From positions 253,001 to 317,000 of the forward strand of contig JAUIRK010000905.1 of assembly GCA_030549495.1 (NCBI GenBank): DNA of 64,000 nucleotides, in the 5' to 3' direction. Below the pieces are notes generated by a model that saw only the letters and a program-made list of their open reading frames with translations, did no database searches and had not been told where the DNA came from. Shown one piece after another: positions 1 through 13,800 of this stretch (its first letter is position 1; each line of letters begins with the position of its first letter). The translations under genes and the position numbers were made by a program. The DNA is from Nectonema munidae. Its lineage: Eukaryota > Nematomorpha > Nectonematoida > Nectonematidae.

Positions 1-699
1 AATGGAAAAAAACAATCGTTTAACAATAAGAAAATTTGGTTGTTCAAAATTATATTGTAGAAAAAGTTGATAAATTTTGTTACTTGAAAGACAGTTAATA
101 ACAGGTGTCAGCAGTGCAATTGATTTCAGATGTGGATGGAATAAATTCAAAAGTTTTTTGTGCTTGGTTTATTGTTCATGCGTGAGATCTGTCTTATTAT
201 GGATTTTTTTGAGAAAACTACTAATAAATGAGAATGTTAAGAATGATTGGTGGACTAACTTTGAAAGATGAATTAAGTAGATATTAGAAATTTAACAGGC
301 GTGATTGATATCAACAAAATTATAAAAACAGACTGAGGTTTGGACATATTTCCAGAAGAAATAGTGGCGAGATTATAAAGGATGCTTTAGTATTAAGTTT
401 CGGTAGAAAAGAGAAAGGTAGACCTAACTAACTTGGATGAAACATATTAAGAAGGATATGAAAAGTTTAGGACAAAGGGCAAAGGAGTTTAAAATTAATG
501 AAAGAAGAAACGCAAAAAATGGTCCCGTGCGTTGTTATTCATAGAGAAAACAATTAAATATAACATGGTTGAAAAAATGTAAAGTTACTGAGAGGCTGCC
601 ATGATCGTTATTGTCGACAATCTAAAAATATTTTCATCAAATTTAAAAAAAAATAATTTTCCAACTAGGGTTATGCAACAAACGTTGGTGGATATTTCA

Positions 700-994
700 T
701 AAGTTTCACTTTATACCAAGAACAACTTCCATAAATGCTGAATTTGTTAAATCACTCTTTGATATAAAAAAATAATTGCATGGCTTTGTGATGAAACACA
801 TCAGAATTTTGTTGCTGCCATTACCATCTTCTTATTTAGTTGAATGTGGTTTTAGTGCAGTAAATATATTGCTTTCGAAAAAAAGAAATCGATTGGATAT
901 TACTAGACGAGGAGATTTAAGACTCAAATGAACCAAACTAGCACCTGATATAAATTGCATCTGTAGCGAGCATAGCGCACAAGTATCTCATTAA
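700..994 (+). pseudogene. C-terminal remnant of a ZBED5-like hAT transposase
   Basis: An open stretch from the ATG at 791 reads RILLLPLPSSYLVECGFSAV, followed by KKRNRLDITRRGDLRLK. This is the hAT dimerisation region near the C-terminus of ZBED5/FAM200-like transposases (LLPFPTSYL..GFSA..KKRNRLD). One in-frame stop lies after DLRLK at about 929; the same frame then continues with TKLAPDIN...AQVSH to a stop at 992. The region just upstream (about 690-790) is probably part of the same transposase but is disrupted. No catalytic part is visible, so only the 3' end of the element survives. Family assignment is from recognised motifs, not a database search. Confidence 0.75.
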
Positions 995-3660
995 CGGTTA
1001 ATTTATAATCGGGTGACAGTTATTCAATACTCTTGAAAGGTTTATAATTCATTGTTCGTAAAAAATGCAAAATAAATTATTTTATTTGTTTATATTATTT
1101 CCATTTTGAGTTTACGAAAATTTAAGAGTTTGTTCACGTAAAATAAGATCAAATTTTGAATGAGTAAAAAATAAATAATTAATATAACAAAAAATTTTGC
1201 TCTTATAAGGTAATTAAAATAAAATTATACTATAATATAAGTTTTGATTTTATTAAATTTAAATCAAAAATTCTATTATTAATTTGACAATATAAAATTG
1301 TAAAGGGCTTCTTTGTCAAGTGAAATATGGAAAACAAATTAAAACGAAATAGATGCAATTCCAAAAAGTAAAGGAATTGTGCTAATTCACAACACTTACA
1401 TTAACACAAAGAAAATATTCTTAAAGCTGACAGTTTGCATTCTTTTCACCCTACTATGCAATCATCTTTGGTAAAAAAGCCAAACAATTAGGGACCCATG
1501 GTTCAAAAGCAGAAAATAAAAGAAGCTGGTTTAAAATGGTTATTTTAAATACAACAAAAACGCTAATAAACATAAAAATCTTTTGGTACAACTTTTTTTA
1601 ACAATTAACAAAAACATAAGCAGAACCTGTTATAGTTGAAGGAAAATTCTTTTAAAATATTAGTCATCAGATGTTGAAACTGTAAATAACAAATTATTCC
1701 ATTACTCCTTTTCTTCAAATGTTGAATCGTTGTCTATAATCGTCTTAAAAACTTGAGACACTAAGAAAAACTTGCAATGAGGTCCTCCAAAAATAGGAAA
1801 ATATTTTCAGGAAGATGATCTAGAAATATCCTGTACACGAATATCTAAAGATCAATATAAAGGTATAATTATAAAACTAACTTTAAAAATGCTAATAGAC
1901 TGTAAAATGAGTTTCAGAGATAAGATTTTAATACAAACATCGTTGGATAATGTAAAAATATGAGTACTTCAACAAATAAAATAAAGACACTAATATAAGG
2001 CCATAACTGGGAGCACTATAGAAAAATAATCGAGTGTAGAATATGTTTTTAAGGAGGAATAATTGAGATAAAAAAATCCATATTTAAAAACCAAGACATC
2101 TTTAAAAAAAATTTATACGTTCTTTAGTAAAATCTTCAGATGTTAAAAAGGATTATTCATTTGATAAATTAAGATTTTATCTCATTGAAGTGAAAAATCC
2201 AATATGTTTATTTTCAAAGTTTGAATCCTATTAAATTTGATATATTATTTTGATCTTTATAAACTTAAAGCACCTTATCATTGGAATAAAACTGATATTT
2301 TATATACAATAGTTTTTTGGGTTCCCGAAAACCATAGGATTTCGCAAAAATTTAAAGGGGTCACTTTGAAAAGGTGATGTACTTAGTTTTATTTACCACC
2401 ATGACTGTAGTATCACTAAGACAAAATACCTTTTGAAAATAATTTTTTTCAGCTTATCATATTTTGATTCTAGATTTTTTTACGAGCTTTACAATTCGTT
2501 TTGATATCAAACTGTCTTGATGTGAGTAAAGTTAAAAACATAAAATTTTAATTTGGAATTTTCTATATCATGTTTCCGCTTCCTAGAGTACAGGTGATGA
2601 TAATAATTGTCAGTCCGATTCAGGGATAATATATAACAATTTTTCAGTAGAAACATTTTTAGAATATAATATATGCTATTGCGTTATTAGTTCATTCAAT
2701 TATCAATCCTTCTTTTTTGTCAAGTAAATTTTTTATATTAATAAAAATAGCATTGTGATAAAAATATACGAAAACGATATATTTTTTAACAGGGTATATT
2801 AACTGAATTTATTTATTTCAAGATCTCAGAGTAGGTAAAAAGCTTTAGAACGCTTTTTACAATTAATTTTCATCATTATATGATTTTATAATCGCGCTTG
2901 AAACCAGAATATTTGATTTCCTTACCAAAATCTAAAAATGAAAAAGTTCTAAACAAACTGCTACAGAATGCATAAAGTATCGAAATGCTTGCGTTGTAAC
3001 ATTTGATAGCATATCACTTGACTGTCAATGAACTAGAATATTTTGAATGCAGGCAATCAAAACGTAAGTAACAGCGTACATTTATAATGGGGAAAGAACA
3101 CATTTTAAATAATTTGATGTATTATCTCACCTTTGGGAAAATTTTTAAAAACATATCGTTTTCTGAATGTACGTTTTGATTATTTGAACTAGGCTTCACA
3201 AAAGTGAAAATGAATAGATCACAGAACTACAAAAAAAAATTAAAAACTATTTTAAATTCTTTCTTTCCTGCCTATTCATTGTAAGCGTTCATTTTATTTT
3301 CAAAGTTTAGGGCTGAATATGTTATGTATACATGCCAGTTTTGCCGGCGATATTCCTAACATTCTCCCAATTAAAAATTAATCTCACGAATCTTCACAAT
3401 TTCTTCCAGTTTTAAAAGTCAATCTTAAAATCGCTTTTATAAACCACTGAAAATACTTTGAGCAAATCATTAAACAATATCTACAGAAGTGACTTTTCCA
3501 GGGAAAGATATTGTAGTAAGTAAAATTTAAGAATGAGTGGCCAAAAACGAAAAAAAAGATTCGATTTCGTGCTAATAGGATTGGTGAAATAGATATCCTC
3601 TATTTTGACTTTCTACATTATCAACGACTAAATAATATAAATGAAAAGAAAGGTATAGAC
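995..3660. other. AT-rich intergenic DNA, no recognisable gene
   Basis: Read in all frames, this stretch holds only short AT-driven ORFs with no recognised domain. I saw no strong tandem or inverted repeat and no RNA gene. Confidence 0.5.
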
Positions 3661-3705
3661 CAGGTCTCATAAATCTGAGCCACAAGGACCGCATGCAGCA
3701 CACCT
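3661..3705 (+). mobile_element. Isolated hAT (Charlie-like) terminal sequence
   Basis: The segment opens with CAGGTCTCATAAATCTGAGC and soon reads GGACCGCATGCAGC. This resembles the typical hAT terminus CAGGGGTCTCAAAC...GGGCCGCATGCGGCC. No opposite terminus was found downstream, so this is probably a solitary end of a decayed element. The weak ORF at 4335-4664 on the minus strand could not be tied to a transposase. Confidence 0.4.
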
Positions 3706-6055
3706 ATTTTAATTTTAGTTTCGAGTTAACTTACTAAATTTTTGTAAAATATAAATAATTAATCTTAGCAAAATATGGTTAGCTTACTAGTAAGTTAGTT
3801 ATTCAGTCCGGTTATCGACAACAGTCGAAATACAAAAATGTGAGTGCTAGTTAATAATAATTTTGAGTTCATTATTTAGTTAGTTAGCCAGATACTTGAT
3901 AAGATAGTTGAGCCAATAGTTGGTTACTTAGGTAGATAATTTTTTTAAATTATATGGGTCGGTGAGTCAGACGATGCAATGCTCAAGACACGCCATAGTA
4001 TTTGGAAAGAAAAATGATCACATGAGTGTGTTTAAAAAATTGTTAGCTTATATAGATAACATGTATTTAGATATAAAATAAGCAAAAATAAAAAAATTAT
4101 AAGCAAAAATACTAAAATCTGTATTGATGTTGCTATATTTTTGTTTCTCGATTTCTCTTTCGTAACTAATCATAAGTCAAAATGCAAAAATTCATCAAAA
4201 CAAATTTTTATGCAGATTGTGAACCATTATTTTAAAATATTCAGCAGTTTTTTTTAGCATGTCAACAAAAAATCTACAAGGATACTTTAAAGCAGTACCG
4301 CCTAAATCGCTGAAAAACTCTGAGATAGGTAGTTTTAAAAGATCATTAATTTTTTTATAGATATTTGAACGAAAATTAAAATTTCTAAAAATATCGATTG
4401 AAGAGTTCCTTTTGAATGTGGCTCGGGGAAAGTAAACAAGTGAGGTATTTTGCCATTTTGATAATCAGCATTAAATTGGTAATATCTGATACCAAATATT
4501 GTCAGAAAAAAATTGCATTCTCTGATGGAGTATTTAGTCAGATTAAAGTTTTGAAAGACTCTAACTCGTGAAGAATAGGGAGATAGTATGAGAATAAGAG
4601 ATACTATTATATAAAAATCAACATCTTCAAGAACATCAAATGCACGTAATGACGAAGCGTACACCAGTCAAAACGTAAGGTAAAAATTTTCAGAGATCTC
4701 AAAAAAGGGAAGTGTTACCAATTGAAGAGTCGATTTTAGTTGTTTATAAAAACCTTTTGATATTATTTATTTTATTCACTTGTATTAACGCCGTCTTTAT
4801 TTTGTTTCATGCAGACTTCTCTTGTTTTCACATTTTGAGATGTTTGTATACAATATATTTATTAAAAAACTTAATCAAATATGTTATTTATTCAATTTTA
4901 ACAAAATTTTTAGGAGTAGCATTAAGTTGAATATTTGATAATCGCATAGGCATATTTTTCCATAAAACTATTTTAATTTTTTTTAAAGTAAATAAAAACA
5001 CTAAAATAATAGGAGCAATTAAAGATAATTCTTTTGGGGTTAGACTAGTGAAGACAATCTCTTTTAAAATCAGCCGAGCATAGATAATCCTTCTGGAAGA
5101 GGGCTAAATAAAGAAGATAAGTCTCTAAATGAAACAGATAAAGTTAATAGCTATGATTAAAGAATAATTTAAAAATATATTTGCATTAAAATATTATTTT
5201 TCATGTATTTTAAAATTTTAATTTGTTAACCAAAAAATGAATTAGAAAATTTATATCAACAAATTAATTATTAAATTAAAATTTTTTATTTACATTTGGA
5301 TTGGTATTGCTTTGAAATTGTCTCACAAAAGAAAGTTACGTTTCTTTCTAACCACAAAAATTCTTTACTCGTATAAGTTTACATTTTTTTAAGGAATTTT
5401 TAGTAATTAATTTTAAGAAATGTATCTTTAAAAGAAGACAAGATCACGGTGAATAGATAAAGCAGATAATCCATCTGTAAATACACCATAGATAACTTTG
5501 TAAATGCACTAAAAAGACGATCGCATCTTAAAACAAGGAGTATTGTCTTTACTAGTCTCAAATAATCTTTATAATTCAAAATATAAAACTATTTAAACTT
5601 GACTCAAATATAAGAATGTTATCTAAATATACAAAATTTTTATATGATATATGAAAATTCTTGATTTAATAAAGATGTGCAAAGAATAATGATATTATCC
5701 TTTAATTGCAAATTTAGACAAATGATATTCTTACATTTACAACTGAGATATTAAATAGAAAAATCGTAAAAAAGTATTTAATTAATATCATAATATATTT
5801 TAAAAATTTATAAACCAATTCAATTTAATATAAGGATTTACAAAATAATATGTTGTATGACTTCTTGGTACTGAACTTGGAGAAAAGATGGAGGAAAATA
5901 GTCGCTTAGAAATTTAGTTTGATTTAGAAGCAAAAAAATTTAAAAAAAAACAAATAATGGGTCAGGCTTATTTTATAAATATTATTAAATTATAGAATAT
6001 ATTGTTCAAAAGTTTAGATATTTTGCTTAATAATATTACTGATGTGAATAATACT
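3706..6055. other. AT-rich DNA with TTAG/GTTA-rich low-complexity patch
   Basis: At 3775-3950 short motifs such as GTTAG and TTAGTTAG recur in a loose, non-periodic way. The ORFs at 4335-4664 (minus) and 4712-4930 (plus) are rich in Phe, Ile and Leu as expected from AT-rich DNA and match nothing I recognise. Nothing else was seen. Confidence 0.4.
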
Positions 6056-6059
6056 TTAA

Positions 6060-6222
6060 CAATTTATGCAGAGCATAGCTACAAAAGTAACTTCATAAGG
6101 TGATGAGTTCGATTCCTAAGACTCTCGACTGTTAAAAACAAAATCACAAAAATGTGATTAACCACCTGAATAATAATTAAAGCATATGACCTTACGGTTG
6201 AAAGTGCTTTGATATCTCCAAC
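6060..6222 (+). mobile_element. tRNA-derived SINE, left copy of an inverted pair
   Basis: A tRNA-like internal promoter B box (TGAGTTCGATTCC) lies at 6104-6116. It is followed by a body reading AAAATCACAAAAATGTGATT and ending in TTTGATATCTCCAACCA. The same body occurs in reverse orientation at 6273-6449. A tRNA-like head, shared body and second copy make a SINE more likely than a tRNA gene; no cloverleaf with an acceptor stem closes around it. Confidence 0.65.
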
Positions 6223-6272
6223 CAAATCAAACCATACCAAACAATGTAATTTATTTCGAGAAAAAAGAAGGT

Positions 6273-6450
6273 TGGTTGGTTGGAGATATCAAAGCACTTT
6301 AAGCCGTAAGGCTATATGCTCGCATTATGCTTAAGATGGTTAATCACAGTTTTTGTGAATTTGTTTTTAGAGTTGGAAGCCTTGGGGATCGAACCCCTGA
6401 CCTTCAACTGTTAAGCTGAGAGGTACACCCTAACAACCATAAGGCTCAGA
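6273..6450 (-). mobile_element. tRNA-derived SINE, right copy of an inverted pair
   Basis: Read on the minus strand, the head begins CCTTATGGTTGTTAGGGTG (A-box region), then GGGGTTCGATCCCC (B box), then the body with TCACAAAAACTGTGATTAAC. It ends in TTTGATATCTCCAACCAACC. A GAA-rich stretch (6449-6475) lies just beyond the tRNA-like head on the + strand. It is the mirror image of the copy at 6060-6222 with scattered differences, so the two copies inserted independently or one duplicated as a foldback. Confidence 0.65.
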
Positions 6451-7249
6451 GAAAAAAGAAGAAGAAAAAGAAGAAGAATAAAAATTTATTAGACCTTATA
6501 ATAAAAAAACAAGCAATTATTAATATATTCGAGAAAAAAAAATGGGGATAATATTAAAAACAAAAAGTAAAAATAAGAAATGAATTTCATAAATTAAATT
6601 AAATACGTGTGATTTTGATACTTTAAATAAAATAAAATAGGAATAAATTACAATAAATGTTAATTATTTATGTTCTTTTTTTCTAGACACGTGTTTGTGT
6701 TTCCACGTATTTTATTGTTTATCTCCTGAGGCAAGCTTGCTTGTATAAATTTTCAAAGATATATAAATTTTCAAAAATTTAGAAATATAATAAATTTAAG
6801 TTTAATGAATAACTTCACATTTAATTAAATTTTGTATTTGGTCCAGTGGTCGTTTCTCGCTTTCATCGAAACATAGGATCTTTGGTAGAGTGTTTTTTTC
6901 AACGCGATAATAAAAGGTTGATAAAAAAATATCATCACTTTTCAATTCACAATATTAGAATTGATTAACACAATATAATTATAAGCGGAAAAAGACACTT
7001 AAAAGATACAACTATGCTAAAAATCAATAACTGATCATCACACCATTATAAATTGACATAAAATTAACCAATGACGCAAATTCATCATAGAGCGTAAAAA
7101 TAAACAGAAAATATAGAACTCATTTGATGATTAAAGCAACTCATCACACCATATAAAAAAACACACAAAATATATAAATAATTTCAACCAATCAAAATGC
7201 TTCCACGACACACACAGAGAGACAGACTCTAGCCTATTATTATATAGAC

Positions 7250-7431
7250 CAGTGTTTCCCAAACTTTTTTTCTCACGGAACCCTATTTGATTATCACACA
7301 AAATAACGAAACCTTTTATTACCTTTTTTTAACAAAAAAAAATTTATTTAAACATACGAAAAATGAAGACCACTATAAGAGGAAAAAAACACAAATACAT
7401 TTGAAACAAAAAATTTTTAGCAAATAAAGCC
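7250..7431. mobile_element. hAT terminal inverted repeat and 3' untranslated region
   Basis: CAGTGTTTCCCAAAC at 7250 is a classic hAT terminus (CAGTGGTTCCCAAAC-like), followed by CACGGAACCC. It belongs to the minus-strand transposase that ends at 7432. I could not find the matching terminus beyond 9305. Confidence 0.65.
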
Positions 7432-9305
7432 TCAGTGAGATTTATGCAACTGTTTTTTCAACTTCAAAATTTTTTGAAAATTTGGTTCGATACTCGATAA
7501 CTGAATTCTCATGTCTGACGAAGCATTCAGTCTATTACGGCACTTGGTCTTCGTATTCGCATATTTTGAAAAACCAGATTTGCACCAATATTTTGTCGTA
7601 AAAGGTAGAAGAGTTCTTATAGCTTTTTCTGATACTTCTGGATACTCTTTAAGAATACATCAAAAAATATCTAATGGCACTTCGGTAAACTTATTCTTTA
7701 AATCAGAATCAGCTTGGATTTCCATTAATTTTTCGTATTCCAATGATGAAAAACCGGTTGGTTTTTTTAATTTTACAAATGGATTATGTACCCAATAATG
7801 TTCTTTGTTGTCTAAATTAGGAAAATATTCAGTAAGAGAAGTAGATAAACTGTTCAGATGACATTTTATTTCATGTATGGTTTCTTCGTCTATTTCTATG
7901 CTAGACTCATTAAGAAATAGTGTTAATTTGGGAAAACAATCAAAATTACGACATTCTATTTCTGAAATCCAGTAATATATTTTATTAGATAGCGATATTA
8001 TACTATCTTGATTGCGAAATATGTTAATTTCTTTTTTTTGAAGAAAAAGACATGTTTCATTTAATTTGGAGAAAATATCTGCTAAATACATTAACTTTGA
8101 ACACCAAACATCATTTTCCAATCTACTGGACAAACTAAATTTATGTTCACGAAAATAAAATTTCAATTCATTCATCAATTCAACCATTCTTACCAGAACG
8201 TTTCCTCTCGAAAGCCATCTAACCTCCGTATGTAAAAGAAGATTTGTTTGAAGGCTGCCCATATCGTCGTGTTTTGATAAAATTGATCATATGCACAGCT
8301 TCGTCCAAGACTACTTTTAATGAGGGAAGAATTCTTTTCGTAACTAATGCATATCTATGAAGAATGCAGTGAATACTGCTGCAGTTTTTTGCAACATTTT
8401 TTATTCTAGTAACAGCGCCGTTCAATTTTCCTATCATAGCCTTAGCTCCATCAGAACAAACTGAAAGGCATTTATCCCAAACGATACCGTGACTTATCAC
8501 ATAATTATTAACGCATTTAAAGATATCTTCTCCACTAGTATGAAGATTCAAGCTTTCACAAAAAAGCAAATCACCCTTAATTGATTTATTAAAATCATAT
8601 CTAACAATTACCAAAAGAATTGCAAGGCCAGTCACATCTGTTGACTCATCCATTTGCAGAGCATAAGCATGACAAGAAATCAATCGTGAGATGAGCTCTG
8701 ATTTAATATAATCCGAAATATCAAAAATACGGCGAGGTACTGTATTATTAGATAAAGAAATAGACTCAATTTTTTGTGAATATGATTCACCAAATAGACA
8801 AAAAACTACATCCTTCACTATTGATTTTATCAGTGATTCGCCAATTAGATGAGCTTCACCATGAAGTGAAATAAGGTAGGCTGTTTTATACGAAGCTTCA
8901 GTTGCATTTTCATGATCTGTTTTGCAAGTTTATATAATCATACTTTGAGTTTTTTTATAACTTTCAAGCTTTATTTCAAAAAAGGATCTGGGTTTATTTT
9001 TATATGTCTGGTCTCCATATGTCGTTGTTACTTAGCTGGAACTAACGAACTATTGGCTAATTTTGTATGACAAAGTATACAAATAGCATCTGGAGCTTCT
9101 TCATCACCAATAGAGGTAAAACCATAAAATAAATATTGAGCATATATTTGCGTCTTTTTTTTGGGTGAGGCTGTTGTTCTAAACGAGAGAACGCGTTTTT
9201 GTGAATTTCAGAACTATTAGACGCTTGTTCTTTTGCAGTTTCAATCGATTCTGTTTCTCTAAGAGTCGTTTTTGCTTCATTAGTTTTTTTCAACCATTTA
9301 TCCAT
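7432..9305 (-). pseudogene. ZBED5/FAM200-like hAT transposase, nearly full length but broken
   Basis: This is a DDE-type cut-and-paste transposase of the hAT superfamily. The start is the ATG at 9303-9305 (MDKWLKKTNEAKTTLRE), a typical N-terminus for this group. A BED-finger region follows, with an IC..C-type motif after a frame change near 9060. The RNase-H-like core reads YALQMDESTDVTG (catalytic Asp block) and later CLSVCSDGAKAMIGKLNG and SIHCILHRYAL. After a frameshift near 8260 comes LLHTEVRWLSRGNVL, then the family's alpha-helical insert. The C-terminal dimerisation part reads LLPFTTKYWCKSGFSKY and ends KKQLHKSH before the stop at 7432. I count about three frameshifts and one in-frame stop over about 620 codons. 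The decay is light enough that the family was active fairly recently, but this copy cannot encode an active protein. Part of the BED finger region could not be read cleanly. Confidence 0.85.
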
Positions 9306-10590
9306 TAAAAATCAAACAGGTTATAATTTGAATATGCTTTCAGATCTGAAAAAAATATAATGTATTATAGTTTTATAATATACTATATATTATATAAAAA
9401 ATTTCTATATTTTTTAAATAGTTCTTTATAAAAATTTTTGCTGGTATTGATTTAATTCAAGTCCTATTATACCTTTTTTCATATTTATAAAAAAATTGCA
9501 TTCATATTCATCGTATCTAAAATATGTATATCAGGTTGTAAATTTAAGTTAAAAAGTGCGGGGAGAAAGACTCCATACTTCGTTCAGCGAAAACTAGTGA
9601 AGAAACATTAAAACACACAAAATAAGACCTAGACAAAAAACATATATAAAATCTATCATAATTAAAATTCAAGTACTAGTAACTTTTTAAGTAACTTTCC
9701 TAAGACAAAAATTTAAAACAAAAAGGAGTGGTGCTAAAGAAGCATTGCTATTAGTGAATATATTATTGTTGAAAAAAGGAATTTATTATAAAAAATATCA
9801 CGGATTAGAAATCCTTCTTCAGAAAAATAATAAAAAAAGAAAGGGGTAGATTTAAAATAAATAAAGTGTTAGAGTAAATAAAAAATTTACTTAAATAATA
9901 TTTTCTCTTAGCTAATAAATTTATTTTTTGTGCGATAAGAACATAAAAGAAAAAATTTAAAAAAAAATGAAATTTTAAAGTAGCGCAGACATTTTACTGC
10001 GATTTGTAAGGTTCAAACAAAAGTTGGAAAAACTTAAAGTTGGAAAGGAATATGTATATAAAAAAAAGATACAAAAAGAATCTAACGTTATTGATGTTTT
10101 TAAAATACTCGAACCAATTAAAGAAGCATTTCCTAACATATATAAACTATATGAAGGTATTTTAAAGCAATTTTGTATTATGTAAAATGACTCTTATTCT
10201 CTTTCAGGCCTTTTTACTGTAGGTTCTCTTAGAAAATCCATGAATCCGTCTAGACTCTAGAAGAAACAATTTAATATTTCTTTCTTTTATGAAAGAATAT
10301 ACTAAAAAAATTGACATAGAAAAATTCATATTTTTTTTTCAAATAAAAGAAGACTTACATTTTAAAGAAGTTTTTACTTTTTATCTTTTCAAGTTAAAAA
10401 CATTTTGCAAAATTATATAAATTTTAGAAAATAATTTTATCATTTGTTGTTAGTCAAACTTTTTCTTTTCAAGTAATGAAGATCTCATTTTTTGGTGTTG
10501 TTAGTTTTTGTTGCCAAATAAATTCAGAAACTGAAGAGGGAGGTAAGAATTGTTTTTGAAATAGTTAAAACTTTTTAAAATTAGACTCCA
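9306..10590. other. AT-rich spacer, no gene seen
   Basis: Short AT-driven ORFs only. The 5' untranslated part and terminus of the hAT whose CDS starts at 9305 should lie in the first few hundred bases, but no CAGTG-type end was found. Confidence 0.4.
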
Positions 10591-10628
10591 AATTTGCCCC
10601 CTAGAAAAAATTTCTGGGTACGTCTCTG
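10591..10628 (-). mobile_element. End of a hAT-type element (CAGAGACGTACCC terminus)
   Basis: Read on the minus strand, the segment starts CAGAGACGTACCCAGAAATT and continues into a GGGGGCAAATTTGG stretch. This belongs to the CAGNGRCGTA class of hAT-like termini seen elsewhere in the window (23080, 28579, 43352). No partner end is visible. Confidence 0.4.
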
Positions 10629-10629
10629 A

Positions 10630-10845
10630 TGTTAACCCTATTAGTAATCGGGGCGTAAAACCCCCTCCCCTCCCCCCTCCTTAACTAAAAAATTAATTGT
10701 ACAAAATTGGCTGAATCATATCCCTTCAAATTTCTTAACTTTTCATAAAATCAATTATTTTAATTAACTGCATCTTTTGATACCATTTTATGGCAGTTGA
10801 ATGACCCTTTCATGTCAATCAAAAATTAAAAATTTTCAGCAAAAT
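10630..10845 (+). repeat. Dispersed repeat, copy 1 (partner at 44115-44310)
   Basis: TTAACCCTATTAGTAATC, GTACAAAATTGGCT, CTGCATCTTTTGATACCA and AATGACCCTTTCATGTC occur in this order here and, with changes, at 44115-44310. The spacing is conserved, so these are copies of one dispersed family of unknown type. A run of C-rich sequence (10655-10680) interrupts this copy. Confidence 0.6.
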
Positions 10846-13800
10846 GTGACATTATCTGTATTTAACTTTATAACTTAGGGTCCATATTATATACACCCTT
10901 GAAAATTTACAATTATCTACAGTTTGAACGCATAAAACTTTATATATTTAATTTTTTCATTAATCATGGCTTCTTTTTAGAAAATGCCAATCAAAATTTT
11001 GATTGATCAGAAATATATCGGTGCGTCTTTTTACCCCAACCTACCCAAATCAACCCCTAATCTACTCAGTTCTCTTCTAAAAAAACTATACTTAGATTTA
11101 TACATCTAAAATTACATAAATTTTTTAATTATACGAAAGTTATTTTAGTCGATTTCAAACGAAAATTTAATTTTTACAGTATAAAGCTAATATTCTATAT
11201 AACAATTTAGAATATTGTATTTATTTTTACAGTATAAAGCATAAAATGCAATATTTTTACCTGACTGTTTCCTTATCTCGAACAATATATTTACTTTAAA
11301 AAATCTCTAGGTAAGGTAATAAGAGTGTTAGATATGCGATAAACTTATAGATAAAGTGATTTAATACTTTTTAAAAGGATCATAAAAATTTTTTATAAAT
11401 ACATCTAAGAAAAACATTTTATCTAAAAAAATACAAATTATAAACAAACAAAATTCATAATAAAGTGAATAATATAGTTAAAAAATTAGGGTAGGTGTAA
11501 AATAAGCTGCAAAAGTAAAGCCTGATTTCGAATAAACGAAAAGAGATAACAGAGTGAAAATTTACTTACATATAAAACTCGAGTCTCTAATTCAGAAAAA
11601 AATCAAATCAAGTTATATATATTAAAAAAACATTATATTTTAGCAATAATAAGTCAAAATTTATGGATTTGTCTTCCATTTCTGTTACCTCGATGGTGGC
11701 AATAATGTCTATGCGAATTAATTTATGTAAAAAAATATATTTTCATTTTAAAAAATTAATTTTCAAAAATATTTTGTTAAATTTTTAATTTCTTTAATCT
11801 TTTTATTCTCTTTTGTTTTTAAAGATGATCTTTATTCAAAATATCAAATAAAAAATATATTTATTATATTATTATTATTGATTTGAGAATAGATAAAGCT
11901 CGTCAAAGATAAGCGTTAACGATAAATGCTCACGTACAGCCACTAGATGCAAATTCAAACCTCAAAGTTTGAACACAAAAGTGGAACTGAGACTTCAATA
12001 GAAGAAAGAGGTCTTTTACACTGTGTACGCTTAGTTATGATGATCAAATACAAGAGTACATACAATTTCTAGTTTTAACTAACACCTTGTATGCAGAATT
12101 AAGTATATATTTATTTTGATATAATTTAATTCACTTAATATACTGAGCACTTTTTTTGTCATCACTTTCTTAAATATGCTGAGCACTTCTTTTCATTTGG
12201 ATCTTTCTAACTTCAAATATACCGTGATTTTAATAAACAATTTATTGCAGATCTGATTGTGATATTTTTGAAAATTACTATCCTGTCAAAAAATTTATTA
12301 AATCAAGAATTTTCGAAATTAAAAACAATAATAAATTTTAAATGCATAATTTTTCAATAAATATAGTATTTATTTACTTAATACACCATTTTATGATGTA
12401 TAATCTGTCAGTAAATTAATTTTCACATGTAACCTAACTGATAAATTTAATTTCACCGGAGAAGCTATCTGAATAATTTCATATTTTCTAAAACACTTAA
12501 TTTTACATAACTACACCAACATCAATGAATTTTTAAGGGAGTTTACCCCTTAAACCTTAATGTTTACCTTTAATGTTTATAATATTTTAATATCTACCAA
12601 AAAGTCGAGTCTTTGGGATCCAAAAAATCCTTTAAGTTATCAGAAGTTCGAGTTAAACGAATGATCAGTATCATATATTTTCTTGAATGAATAGCAGTTC
12701 TGTGATACTTCCAGGTACAAATTTAAGGGAGCAAAACCTCAAAAAAAATTGAATTCATTTTATTTTATAAAAAAATAACGAGAGTATATATACAAAATTA
12801 CGATAATTTATGTTGAAAAGGGCATGAAATTTTGTGCCTACACGCTTAAAGATAATAATAAAATATGGTACAATAATTCAAAGCAAATCATAGGGCTGCA
12901 AATATCTCAGCGCTGAAAATGCCTTACAACGAAATGAATGAAAGCATGTGTAATTCACACTTTTATTGATTTTTCATAAAAACTTTGTATTCAAAGCCTC
13001 TGAAATATATTGCAACATGATGAACTGCAATTCACAGATAGCATTGAAATTTTTATCCCGAATAATTTAAGTTATAAATTGATATCAGAAAAAGCATGAA
13101 TTACTTCGATTTAAACGAAAATTCCACCTATCTGATTTTGAGTTAAACGAAAATTTAGCATGTGTAGATATGACTGAGACAGGTAAAGCGACTCGAGTAT
13201 TCGAGAGCTTACTACTAGATGTTTATCTATAAACTATTATGCTAGGATAAATTTAAAATGATATCTAAATATAAAAACTTTCATTTTATTAAATTGTCAA
13301 TTTTTATAAATATTATAATATAGATACATTATAATAAATTTTTTTCCTAAGAGAAATCCTCTTTTTACGAAATAGGAATAAATTTTGATAAAATTTCAAA
13401 AACCAGCCAGATAAATTAGTACTAAGAAAATTTTCTCAAAGTTATTAAAAATCAATGACTTTAAAATTTCCTAAATATCTGCCAACGTTAAAAATTATTT
13501 TTTTTTAAAGATTTTCTTGACAAAAATATTGCCACCTTTGGATATATACTTCGAAGAATATTTTTTTTATTTTCCCCATCATTTGTTGGAAAAAATATTC
13601 TTTTAAAGATTTTCATTTAAATTTGTGCAGGAAAATTAATTTTTTTAACCTTTTACCTTTCGAAGTTATCATTTCTCAACTTAATAAAAAGAATCAAGTT
13701 TTTTATGTTGACTTTTTCATGAAAATGATTTCTGTTAAAGTACCAAATTTTAAAACTTTAACACAAAATTTGATTTTCAGAAGAATTTTTGAAACTGGAT

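Noticed and set aside
4335-4664. 109-codon minus-strand ORF as a gene
   Set aside because: Composition is as expected of AT-rich DNA, with no recognised motif, splice support or neighbours.
7511-7798. 95-codon + strand ORF
   Set aside because: It is antisense to the C-terminal coding part of the hAT transposase and has no domain of its own.
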